Shown here piece after piece: positions 1 through 7,963 of a DNA stretch of 64,000 nt. The translations under genes and the position numbers were made by a program. The notes under the pieces were generated by a model that was given only the letters and a program-made list of their open reading frames with translations, did not search any database and had not been told where the DNA came from. Positions within the stretch are counted from its first letter, which is position 1. Each line of letters starts with the position of its first letter. Origin of the DNA: Fermentimonas sp. (GTDB taxonomy: Bacteria > Bacteroidota > Bacteroidia > Bacteroidales > Dysgonomonadaceae); contig JAQVXD010000001.1 in assembly GCA_028709385.1 (NCBI GenBank), positions 1 to 64,000 on the forward strand. Direction: 5' to 3'.

Positions 1-300
1 ACTTGAAAGCTTACCTGCTTTCGGGATTAAAAAAACAGCACTCAGCCAAGCCCCAAGTAGTCCGGTAAAGAGCATCCAGGAACCAGAAAGTCCCATAAGA
101 AATCCCAGTCCTCCCAAACCGATTGAGAAGCCTCCTCCCACGTCGGTTGCAACTACTGAAAGGCTGATCGCGAGCTTATTCATAGAACGACCTCCTACGT
201 AGTAATCGTCAGCATTCTTGTTTTTTCTCCAAAAATAAACTCCTATGCCCATCACAATGAGCATGTAAACTGTCATAATAAGGATGTCGATAATATGCAT
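1..300 (-). CDS. Sodium:solute symporter family protein, 5' part only
   Basis: This is the first 100 codons of a gene that runs off the left edge. The reading frame opens with [20 protein letters not shown], a first membrane helix. A short basic stretch (WRKNKN) follows, then the [10 protein letters not shown] segment, and then a Gly-rich second helix ([16 protein letters not shown]). The '[11 protein letters not shown]' followed by a Gly-rich helix is characteristic of the SSS family (PutP/SglT fold), which couples Na+ to uptake of sugars, amino acids or other organic solutes. The substrate cannot be told from this fragment. The gene diverges from the permease starting near 397. No Shine-Dalgarno sequence is visible. 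Confidence 0.85.
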   Translation of the reverse strand, partial: MHIIDILIMTVYMLIVMGIGVYFWRKNKNADDYYVGGRSMNKLAISLSVVATDVGGGFSIGLGGLGFLMGLSGSWMLFTGLLGAWLSAVFLIPKAGKLSS

Positions 301-368
301 AATGTGTTGTTTTGTCTTATTAGGGTTCAACAACTCTTATTCAACAAAGTTTAATTGAATTTATTTTT

Positions 369-376
369 TATCTTTG
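369..376 (+). promoter_or_regulatory. -7 promoter element (TATCTTTG)
   Basis: TATCTTTG matches the Bacteroidota -7 consensus TAnnTTTG. Transcription would begin about 7 bases further on. That argues against the in-frame TTG at 355 as the start of the next gene and favours the ATG at 397 (or 388). No convincing -33 TTTG was found. Confidence 0.55.
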
Positions 377-396
377 AGTCTTTCAAAATGAAAACC

Positions 397-2616
397 ATGA
401 GCAAACAAGTAAAAAAGTTTGGCACTTCTGCGGTATACTTCACTGCAATTGCAACATTATTTGGAGCGATCCTTTTTCTGCGTTTTGGTTATGCAGTTGG
501 AACAGTTGGTCTTTGGGGTGTTTTTGCACTTATCATTTTAGGTAATATGGTAACTATTCCAACTGCCATGGCTATATCTGAGCTTGCCACCAACAAGCGG
601 GTTGAAGGAGGAGGTGAGTATTTTATCATCTCTCGCTCATTTGGACTGAATATTGGAGGCACTCTCGGCATTATGCTTTATCTGTCGCAAACCATCAGCG
701 TAGCTTTTTATATTATTGCACTTACAGAAGCGTTTGGTTTCTTTTTCGAGTTTATGAATAATCATTTTGGAATTGACCTTCCTCGTCAAGTTATTAGTGT
801 TCCGATGATGCTGCTTCTGTCGGTTTTGGTAATTGTTAAAGGGGCCGGCATGGGAATGAAGGCGTTGTATCTGGTAGTAGGGTTGCTTATACTTTCGGTA
901 ATTCTTTTTTTTCTCGGTAAACCGGTAGAAGGGGACGTTGCCACCTATTTTGAATCTAATGCAAAACTGATGAATACCGGTCAGCTCTTTATAGTTTTTT
1001 CTATTATTTTTCCTGCCTTTACCGGAATGACAGCCGGTGTGGGTTTGTCCGGTGATCTGAAAAACCCCGGCAAGTCTATTCCTATCGGCACTATTGCAGC
1101 AACATTAACCAGTTTTATTATCTATTTTTTCATCGCTTATAAATTAGCTGTTTCAGCCTCTTCATTACAACTGTCGGAAAATCAACTTATAATGGCTGAT
1201 ATAGCATTATTTGGGAGTATTATAGTTCCATTAGGATTGGCCGCTTCCACTTTTTCGTCAGCATTGGGGTCTATAATGGTAGGACCACGAACACTTCAAG
1301 CCATCGCACTCGACAATTCTATACCAATAAAATCTGCCAATAAATGGCTCAGTAAAACACGAGATAGAGATAATGAACCTGTTAACGCATCCATTATCAC
1401 CTGTCTTATCGCCTTAGTTTTCGTGTCAATAGGTGGGGTAGATATTGTAGCGCAAATAATTACTATGTTCTTTTTGGTGACTTACGGATCATTATGTCTA
1501 ATATCATTTCTTAATCATTTTGGATCATCTCCCTCTTACAGACCATCTTTCAGATCCAAATGGTACATCTCATTGCTCGGTTTTTTTGCAGCAGTTTGGG
1601 TAATGTTTCAGATTAGTATGATATATACGTTGATAGCATTCACGACAATAACATTGATTTACCTTTTCATGGATAATTACCATAAGGGGAGAAAAGGATT
1701 TGCCTCTTTGTTTGCCAACGCCCTGTTTAAAGTGAATAGGGATATACAGATATATTTGCAAAAGAAAAAAACAAAAGACACATTAAAAAACGATTGGAGG
1801 CCGAGTGCAATATGTATTTCAAAAAACACCTTTAAACGGAATAATGCGTTAAAGCTTATCGACTGGATTTCATATAAATATGGCTTCGGCACATATCTGC
1901 ATCTTATCGATGGCTATTTTTCGAGAAAAACATCTGTTCAAGCTGAGGAGGAATTAGAAAGGTTAATTACCAACCTAGAGCCTTCCAGCCATGTTTATAT
2001 TGATACAATAATTTCACCCTCAACTACCTCAGCTATTGCTCAGTCAATCCAGATACCCGGTATTGCCGGAATGGAAAATAATATGGTCATATTTGAATTT
2101 GAAAAAAATGACCATCAAGATCTACACGATATAATTGATAACTTCCGAATGGTTAATGCAGGAGGCTTTGATGTTTGTATTCTTGCATCCACTCAAAAAC
2201 CAATATTGTATGAAAATGGTGTACATATTTGGGTAAGAAGTTTTGATACAGAAAATACAAACTTAATGATTCTGCTTGGATTCATTATACTTGGGCATCC
2301 TGACTGGAAAAAAGCTAACATTAAGCTATTCAATATATGTAACGAAGAGGATGTAGAAAACTCAAGAAAACAGATGCTTGAACTGGTTGAAACAGGACGC
2401 CTACCAATCACCTCCAAGAATGTTGAGGTTATTATTAAAGATTATAATAGGAGCGTGAAAGAGATAATATGCACAAAATCGAGTGAGGCAGGACTCACAA
2501 TGATCGGATTTAATGAAAACAGTTTTAAAAATAATAACACAGAGTTATTCAACGGATATGACGATTTAGGAGATATTCTCTTTGTACATTCAAATGGAGT
2601 AAAAGAGATTGAATAA
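397..2616 (+). CDS. Cation-chloride cotransporter-like APC-superfamily permease
   Basis: A 739-residue membrane protein. Roughly the first 440 residues contain about 12 hydrophobic helices with the APC-fold opening (FGTSAVYFTAIATLFGAILFLRFGYAVG) and a 'GVGLSGDLKNPGKSIPIGT' segment typical of the cation-chloride cotransporter branch (SLC12-like, TC 2.A.30). The remaining 300 residues are soluble and resemble the cytosolic tail of that family. Eukaryotic members move Na+/K+ with Cl-. Bacterial members are poorly characterised and are often annotated only as amino acid permease. The start at 397 (MSKQVKK) was chosen because a -7 box lies at 369-376; the ATG at 388 is possible. Transport substrate is unknown. 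Confidence 0.75.
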   Translation: MSKQVKKFGTSAVYFTAIATLFGAILFLRFGYAVGTVGLWGVFALIILGNMVTIPTAMAISELATNKRVEGGGEYFIISRSFGLNIGGTLGIMLYLSQTISVAFYIIALTEAFGFFFEFMNNHFGIDLPRQVISVPMMLLLSVLVIVKGAGMGMKALYLVVGLLILSVILFFLGKPVEGDVATYFESNAKLMNTGQLFIVFSIIFPAFTGMTAGVGLSGDLKNPGKSIPIGTIAATLTSFIIYFFIAYKLAVSASSLQLSENQLIMADIALFGSIIVPLGLAASTFSSALGSIMVGPRTLQAIALDNSIPIKSANKWLSKTRDRDNEPVNASIITCLIALVFVSIGGVDIVAQIITMFFLVTYGSLCLISFLNHFGSSPSYRPSFRSKWYISLLGFFAAVWVMFQISMIYTLIAFTTITLIYLFMDNYHKGRKGFASLFANALFKVNRDIQIYLQKKKTKDTLKNDWRPSAICISKNTFKRNNALKLIDWISYKYGFGTYLHLIDGYFSRKTSVQAEEELERLITNLEPSSHVYIDTIISPSTTSAIAQSIQIPGIAGMENNMVIFEFEKNDHQDLHDIIDNFRMVNAGGFDVCILASTQKPILYENGVHIWVRSFDTENTNLMILLGFIILGHPDWKKANIKLFNICNEEDVENSRKQMLELVETGRLPITSKNVEVIIKDYNRSVKEIICTKSSEAGLTMIGFNENSFKNNNTELFNGYDDLGDILFVHSNGVKEIE

Positions 2617-2778
2617 TATATATGTTTAATTCACCCAACACACAATTATTTTAATGCTTCATATCTAATAACAGTCCTCATTGCGATTTATTTTTTTCAA
2701 CTTTATTGTTAAGAATTTGTTTAACAAATGAGGATGGCGGTTGCCATTTGCCAAAAATTAAAATAGAATATATTTCGT

Positions 2779-4269
2779 ATGATTCACACTCAATGTGAAC
2801 ACAGACCTTTTACAGAATTGATAAATGAGTTAAAGGGCAAAATAGAGATGGTATTTCATAATTCAGGAAATACTGAGCAAATGGTAAAAGAGATAATGTC
2901 AGTAAATCCCCTTTCTATCTGTATCAAAGAGGAGTATGGAGGTCGAGGTGCATTGCCACACGAAATTATTGAATTGTTGGCAACTACTTCCTACGAGTCA
3001 TTAGAGCTATGTCTTACCATGGGTATAAACTCAGCGTTGTTTTTACAGCCTTTCCAAAAATATGGACAAGAAGAAACGAAAGCTCCGGTGCTTAAAAGGT
3101 TCTTAGAGGAAAAAGCCATGGGTGGTTTGATGATTACAGAGCCCAACTTTGGCAGTGATGCATTGAATATGCAGACTTCATATATTGAAAAGAATGGTAA
3201 TTATCGCTTAAATGGAACAAAGCATTGGGCAGGGCTGACAGGTTGGGCAGACTTTTGGTTAGTGACAGCCAGACAGCAAACAACTAATGGTGATTTGCAG
3301 CGGGATATCGATTTTTTCCTGATAGATAACAATGCAACGGAACAGAAAATTGAGGTAGAAGAAATATTCAAAACCTTAGGATTATATGCAATACCTTATG
3401 GAAGGAACCATATAGATCTGGAGGTGCCCGTCTCTCATAAGTTACAACCCCATACCACTGGCATAAAGATGATGCTTGACCTACTGCATAGTAGTAGGAT
3501 ACAATTTCCCGGAATGGGTATGGGATTCATAAAGCGAATGTTTGATGAGGCTTACACTCATAGCAAGCACCGCTTTATTGGAGGTAGAAGTCTTTTGAGT
3601 TTCGATCAGGTACAGCATCGCTTGTCACAACTTCAATCGTTTTATACAATTTGTTCAGCAATGTGTATCAATAGTTGCGAGAAGTTGAATACTCACACTG
3701 ATATGGCACCACACGGATTAGAAGTTAATGCTGTTAAGAGCGTTATTAGCGATTTAATGCAAGAGTCGGCACAATCTGCAATGCAGCTGATAGGTGCAAA
3801 ATCATACAAGCTTAATCATATTGCAGGAAGAGGTGTTGTAGATAGTCGTCCTTTTCAAATATTTGAGGGTTCAAATGACATCTTATATGCGCAAATTGCT
3901 GAAGGTTTGGTAAAACTAATGAAACGAGCCAAAATGAGTAATCTGTATCAATTTTTGAAAGAGTACAATCTCACCGATAAAGCCGCAGATTATGTGAAAG
4001 ATCTGACCAATTTTAGATTTCATATGGAGATGTCTCAACGTAAGTCGGTTGAGATGGGGAAAATAATCGCTCGAATAATTTCTTTGAATCAGGTATTACA
4101 TTTATCACAAAAAGGCTTCCGCAAAGATTTGATAGCTGGAGCAGTAATCAACTTGCAGGAGATGATCTCTAAGCTAATGACCGGATATTCATTTGACAAC
4201 AAAGTTAAGGTCAGTGAAGATTATCATGAAAACAGCGATTGGTTTACAATATATCTACGTTCGACATAG
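2779..4269 (+). CDS. Acyl-CoA dehydrogenase family protein
   Basis: A 496-residue FAD-dependent dehydrogenase-like protein. The middle domain shows the flavin/substrate-binding ITEPNFGSDA motif (119-128). The C-terminal helical domain has FEGSND, where Glu363 sits at the position of the catalytic base of medium-chain acyl-CoA dehydrogenases (usual motif YEGTSEI). The protein is about 100 residues longer than the classical 380-residue enzymes, with an extra C-terminal helical region as in several Bacteroidota members. No electron-transfer flavoprotein or thiolase genes are nearby, so the acyl substrate and pathway cannot be inferred. It stands alone, 162 bases after the permease and convergent with the sialidase-like gene. 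Confidence 0.85.
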   Translation: MIHTQCEHRPFTELINELKGKIEMVFHNSGNTEQMVKEIMSVNPLSICIKEEYGGRGALPHEIIELLATTSYESLELCLTMGINSALFLQPFQKYGQEETKAPVLKRFLEEKAMGGLMITEPNFGSDALNMQTSYIEKNGNYRLNGTKHWAGLTGWADFWLVTARQQTTNGDLQRDIDFFLIDNNATEQKIEVEEIFKTLGLYAIPYGRNHIDLEVPVSHKLQPHTTGIKMMLDLLHSSRIQFPGMGMGFIKRMFDEAYTHSKHRFIGGRSLLSFDQVQHRLSQLQSFYTICSAMCINSCEKLNTHTDMAPHGLEVNAVKSVISDLMQESAQSAMQLIGAKSYKLNHIAGRGVVDSRPFQIFEGSNDILYAQIAEGLVKLMKRAKMSNLYQFLKEYNLTDKAADYVKDLTNFRFHMEMSQRKSVEMGKIIARIISLNQVLHLSQKGFRKDLIAGAVINLQEMISKLMTGYSFDNKVKVSEDYHENSDWFTIYLRST

Positions 4270-4304
4270 TTAATTGTTTAATAAAAAGGTTCTATTACTA
4301 TAAT

Positions 4305-5579
4305 TTAATTAAGCTTCCAATGTGTTGTGAACAATGATGTCGGTTTATCCTGCTCATCCTGTTGATAGTATACAGTCAAAATAGATCCGTCTTTCAACTG
4401 AACGCTAGCGGGGTAGCCCAAGTCTCCGTTGTACGCTTCCGCCAAAATAATCTCGTTTTCAATCTCCCATGTTTTCCCTTCATCCTTACTGATGCATGCA
4501 CGTTCACTATAGATTTTGCGCCTATGACCGTAGACCACAAGCACCCAACCATTATTTAATTCTATCAAATGAGGCGGATAACCCCACATGGGTGTTTTAT
4601 GTGGTTTAGTCCAAGACTTTCCACCGTCATAACTCTCGGTTTGCATCAGATAGGATTCGCTACTGTCTTTTGGCTCGTATCGAATCATTCCTATAAGTTT
4701 TCCACTTTTTAATTCTACAACATGTGGCTCGCTGAACGCAGCTGTTCGGTCGTCAAATGGAGGAACAACTGAGATCGGTTTCCAACTTATTCCATCATCT
4801 CGGGATTCCTCTGCTATCACTGAGTACTGACCTTCCCATGACCCTGTTCCCAAATACAATAATCGACCATCTTTGAGTTGGATTGGCCCATGGGGAGCTG
4901 TTACAAGTGTTTGCGAAGGTTCCTCCCACGTTTTTCCCCCATCTTTCGAGCGCCTAACCCAGTTTCCCAGCCATTTTTTTTTCAGATAGTCAGGGATTTT
5001 TTCTGCAACTCTATTGTATTTTTGATAAGCCCACTTCCAATTCGGATTTGTATATGCTAAAGAAGTGAACCAGCTTACAAGCAATGTACCTTTATCCGTT
5101 TTGATGATGCCGGCATCCCTGTCGTCAAGCGGTGTATTATTTACCTCCTCTGGATCGCTCCAAGTGACTCCATTATCATTACTTCGGATAATATGTGTTT
5201 TTCCCCAAGGACAGACATGCGAATCTCGATCACCTGAATAGGCAATAATCAGCTCGCCTGTTCTTGTTTTTGCAATAGTCGGCCAACCTAAGTATCTATT
5301 TGGCTCAAGGATAGGCTCAGATGAAATGAGATGTCCATTTTCATCAATTACTCGTTCTGTTATCCAATATTTCCCAGGCTCTTTGCATACCAACTTTGTA
5401 TACAATATAGTGGCAAGTTCATTATTGTAAATATTATTTGTAAGAATGTTTGAATTACCTGTTCGACTCTGGACGGTTGCATTGTTGCTGAATAACTTGT
5501 TGCCAGATATCAGTGTAGCGGTTGTCATGATACCTGTTGTCTTGATAAAACTTCTTCTATTGTATTTTTTCAGTTTCAT
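4305..5579 (-). CDS. Sialidase-like BNR/Asp-box glycosidase, Tat-exported
   Basis: A 424-residue protein beginning MKLKKYNRRSFIKTTG, a twin-arginine (NRRSF) signal followed by a hydrophobic stretch. The mature part is a six-bladed-propeller candidate with at least five Asp-boxes (SNDNGVTW, SKDGGKTW, SRDDGISW, SYDGGKSW, SKDEGKTW). It belongs to the exo-alpha-sialidase/BNR superfamily, which contains sialidases but also other glycosidases and rhamnosidase-like enzymes. I did not identify a clear arginine triad, so sialic-acid specificity is uncertain. The frame stays open 42 codons upstream to 5705, but those residues would put the signal peptide internally, so the start at 5579 is preferred. 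This leaves a leader of about 140 bases from the -7 box at 5730-5737. Confidence 0.75.
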   Translation of the reverse strand: MKLKKYNRRSFIKTTGIMTTATLISGNKLFSNNATVQSRTGNSNILTNNIYNNELATILYTKLVCKEPGKYWITERVIDENGHLISSEPILEPNRYLGWPTIAKTRTGELIIAYSGDRDSHVCPWGKTHIIRSNDNGVTWSDPEEVNNTPLDDRDAGIIKTDKGTLLVSWFTSLAYTNPNWKWAYQKYNRVAEKIPDYLKKKWLGNWVRRSKDGGKTWEEPSQTLVTAPHGPIQLKDGRLLYLGTGSWEGQYSVIAEESRDDGISWKPISVVPPFDDRTAAFSEPHVVELKSGKLIGMIRYEPKDSSESYLMQTESYDGGKSWTKPHKTPMWGYPPHLIELNNGWVLVVYGHRRKIYSERACISKDEGKTWEIENEIILAEAYNGDLGYPASVQLKDGSILTVYYQQDEQDKPTSLFTTHWKLN

Positions 5580-5704
5580 ATTAATATTATTTTGTATCAA
5601 TTTTATTGTACTTTTCCAAGATCTAAAATAGATTGATAGTTGAGTATTATCTTTAAAGAAGCTGTAGGTATGAGTGAGCTGATTTTTTAAATTAGAAATA
5701 TGCA

Positions 5705-5716
5705 AGATACGTATCT
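5705..5716. promoter_or_regulatory. Perfect 12-base palindrome, candidate operator
   Basis: AGATACGTATCT is a perfect palindrome with a central CG. It lies about 7-18 bases downstream of the predicted transcription start of the sialidase-like gene, a position suited to repression. The cognate regulator is unknown. Confidence 0.35.
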
Positions 5717-5729
5717 ATTAATCTTCAAG

Positions 5730-5737
5730 CAAATATA
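5730..5737 (-). promoter_or_regulatory. -7 promoter element (TATATTTG) for the sialidase-like gene
   Basis: On the minus strand TATATTTG matches TAnnTTTG. The predicted start of transcription is near 5723. Confidence 0.45.
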
Positions 5738-5812
5738 TAAGATTTATTAAATATATGATTTGTGTTTAATTGCAGTCATGCTTATTTTATTTGCAATAAG
5801 GTCCATATAAAA

Positions 5813-5847
5813 CTCCTGCAAAAAGATAGATAAACTTCTTGCGGGAG
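5813..5847 (-). terminator. Weak hairpin terminator candidate
   Basis: CTCCTGCAA pairs with TTGCGGGAG (one G-U pair) around a loop of about 17 bases. On the minus strand it is followed by TTTTAT. It would end transcripts coming from the arsenic island and the decayed PHP gene. Confidence 0.35.
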
Positions 5848-5887
5848 CAATTTATAAAAATTTATAAGAAGTAATGCAATTGCATTT

Positions 5888-5915
5888 TGCTTCAATTATA
5901 ATGCTTCAATTACAA
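5888..5915. repeat. Two tandem 14-base units
   Basis: TGCTTCAATTATAA is followed immediately by TGCTTCAATTACAA, one mismatch between the copies. This is a small local duplication with no obvious role. Confidence 0.6.
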
Positions 5916-5952
5916 TATAAAATGGTTGTGTATAAATAGTACCACCATCACC

Positions 5953-6631
5953 TTAAATCTCTGCAGGTATAAATCGAGCTGTTTCAGGTACATTGTCCAT
6001 TGTCAATGAACTGCCTTCAAAAAAGGTAGCAGAGTCTGAAACATCAGGATTGTAAGTTATCCAGCGAACAGTATTTACTTTATCCTCCAAATCAAACTTC
6101 AATTCAATGCTTTCATCTGAGTTCAGAGATCTGACTAAAGGTTTCATCTTCTGTCTCAGCACCCGATGAAAAAGAGCTGAACAAACTAACAATGTGATGG
6201 GGTCCTGAAACTTCACAACGCTCTACTGAAACCATACCCAGTTCTACAGGATTCCTGTTTTGATATGGCTCATTTGCGATTTCACCATAAGTTCTGTTGT
6301 CTTAAGCTGGATTCTCTACATCTTTTATTTTCTCGTAGATTGATACAAGCTCAGTCCATGGATAAATAATGCCAATTTGTTCTGTAGGAATGTGATAGTC
6401 ATGCCCGCCAAGTGTCAGAATTTTATATCCTTCGGCATGATATCTATCCACTGTCTGATGAGGGTCATATTGCTCATCCCCAAGTTCCGGATGTGTATGA
6501 AACTCCGCATCATTGTAGTCAACTTCGCTCCAATTTAGACCTTCATATGGCGACCAAAAGGCTCGTTCGAGAGTTTTATCGCAACTCACAAAAAGTAGGC
6601 TTACAAAAAGTATAAGAGATAGTAAATTTAT
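5953..6631 (-). pseudogene. Decayed PHP-domain lipoprotein gene
   Basis: Remnant of a PHP-type metal-dependent phosphoesterase-like lipoprotein. Reading from 6631, the codons ATA AAT TTA encode a lipoprotein signal (LLSLILFVSLLFVSC). ATA occupies the expected start position, so the start codon appears lost. The HTH metal motif (EFHTHPE) follows. The frame is interrupted by TAA at 6302-6304 after KDVENPA but continues in the same frame as DNRTYGEIANEPYQNRNPVE. Near 6115-6135 the frame shifts to the one that ends SATFFEGSSLTMDNVPETARFIPAEI. The middle part of the usual domain appears missing at that junction. Lost start, nonsense codon, frameshift and internal deletion together indicate a pseudogene. 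It lies directly downstream of arsC. Confidence 0.75.
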
Positions 6632-6781
6632 TGTTATAAACTACATTACTGATAAATATTATGACACGAAAAAATTGCATTTCCATACATTTCGATTTAA
6701 CTAACTGGGTAGAAAAAACGGTTAAGAGTAGAACCCCTAACCGTTTTGAATTATTTTTTTATCCACAGTTAATATCTCTCA

Positions 6782-7222
6782 TCATTCATTCGATAATTCC
6801 GGCAGTAGTATTTCGTTATAAAATTCCTGAAAACGCTTTTTAATTTCGTCACGTATTCTGTAAAATTCACTCATTATAAATTCAGGAGTACCTACTGCCT
6901 CCGAGGGGTCTTCAAAGCCAATATGTAACCGATGTTTAACCTTGCCTGAAAAAACAGGGCAGGTCTCTTTGGCACTGTCACAAACAGTTATAACATAATC
7001 CCACTCCTTTCCTATATGATTATCTACGTTTTGAGGAATATGATTGCTGATGTCTATGCCCAATTCAGACATTACCTTAACTGCTGTCGGATTTACTCTC
7101 TCTGCCGGCTTTGTACCTGCCGAAGATACTTCTAAGCGGTTGTCAAACGACTGTAGAAAACCATGCGCCATTTGACTGCGGCAGCTATTACCTGTACAAA
7201 GAATCAAAATTTTTGTTTTCAT
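6782..7222 (-). CDS. arsC: Arsenate reductase, thioredoxin-type (LMW-phosphatase fold)
   Basis: A 146-residue protein that reduces arsenate to arsenite. The N-terminal P-loop CTGNSCR (Cys9 to Arg15) is the low-molecular-weight phosphatase signature. Cys81 and Cys88 (VCDSAKETCP) match the redox cysteine pair of Bacillus-type ArsC, which relays electrons to thioredoxin. All three catalytic cysteines are present and the length is normal. It is the last intact gene of the minus-strand ars cluster, 71 bases after the broken arsM. Arsenite produced here would be exported by the Acr3/ArsA pair upstream. A protein-tyrosine-phosphatase role is less likely because of the Cys81/Cys88 pair and the context. 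Confidence 0.92.
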   Translation of the reverse strand: MKTKILILCTGNSCRSQMAHGFLQSFDNRLEVSSAGTKPAERVNPTAVKVMSELGIDISNHIPQNVDNHIGKEWDYVITVCDSAKETCPVFSGKVKHRLHIGFEDPSEAVGTPEFIMSEFYRIRDEIKKRFQEFYNEILLPELSNE

Positions 7223-7293
7223 AATCTTTAAAATCTACTTTGGTTTGTATTTAATATTTTCTTAAACTTTTATTTATGAGTATAATATAAGTT

Positions 7294-7956
7294 TTATTTA
7301 ACAGCTTCTATAATATAGGAAGAGACGTAATCTTCTACATTTCTATTCGGAACCCAAGATTTTACTATCTCTTTTCCATTATCTTTAGGTGTTAGTTTGT
7401 TATTCTTAAATCCTGCTTTATTCATCATTTCTTTGAGGTTGTCAACAAATTAAGCGCCGGCAATACACCCTGTCAGCATCTTTAAATCATGTTTTATTTC
7501 TTCAGGCAATTCTGCAGTTGCAACTACATCAGATATAGATAATCTTCCACCGGTCTTAAGAACCCTGAACGCCTCTTTAAATACAGGTGGTTTGTCTAAA
7601 GATAAATTTATTACACAATTAGAAATAATTACATCTACTGAATCATCAGCAACAGGGAGATTTTCAATCTCACCTAATCTAAATTCAACATTGAAATATC
7701 CATTTTCTGCTGTATTTTTTCTTGCTAATTCAATCATGTCGGGTGTCATGTCAACTCCGATTACATGGCCTGTTTCACCAACTTGCTTACTTGCCAGGAA
7801 GCAATCAAAACCGCCTCCGCTTCCAAGATCAAGAATTGTCTTTCCTTTCTTTAGAGAAGCAATCGTAATCGGATTACCTCAACCTAATCCCATGTTAAAA
7901 TCTAAGGGAGCCTTTAATATTTCCTCAAGAGAATACCCTTTTTCATATAAGGTCAC
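7294..7956 (-). pseudogene. arsM: Broken arsenite S-adenosylmethyltransferase gene
   Basis: The frame encodes an ArsM-type methyltransferase: SAM-binding [19 protein letters not shown], the SNCVINLS segment with its conserved Cys, and [14 protein letters not shown]. Two stop codons interrupt it. TGA at 7879-7881 replaces the Cys of the conserved GLGCGNP motif. TAA at 7450-7452 interrupts CIAGA-FVDNLKEM, after which the same frame runs to a normal end at 7294 (DYVSSYIIEAVK). The N-terminus is also short: the preceding acr3 stop lies only a few codons before the first recognisable residues, leaving no room for the usual 40-60 residue start. The longest intact piece, 7450-7749, encodes only 99 residues. 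Selenocysteine at the TGA is conceivable but does not explain the TAA. Confidence 0.8.
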
Positions 7957-7963
7957 CTGTTGA

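Larger units (their letters stand above)
5580..5952. other. Intergenic region upstream of the sialidase-like gene
   Basis: 373 bases without an intact gene. It contains a minus-strand -7 box, a 12-base palindrome just downstream of it, a weak hairpin that may end transcription of the decayed upstream gene, and a short tandem duplication. Each is listed separately. Nothing else stands out. Confidence 0.6.

Noticed and set aside
355-396. TTG start at 355 for the permease
   Set aside because: It lies upstream of the -7 element at 369-376, so it would not be transcribed from that promoter, and the extra residues look non-conserved.
5580-5705. 42-residue N-terminal extension of the sialidase-like protein
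   Set aside because: It would place a clear twin-arginine signal inside the protein; the region looks like a mRNA leader.
7874-7881. Selenocysteine reading of the TGA in arsM
   Set aside because: A second in-frame stop (TAA at 7450-7452) and the truncated N-terminus make simple decay more likely. The 5-base inverted repeat after the TGA is too short to call a SECIS. Kept only as a finding to check.
7592-7963. Plus-strand open frame of 123 codons opposite arsM
   Set aside because: It is the antisense shadow of the broken methyltransferase and has no recognisable domain.
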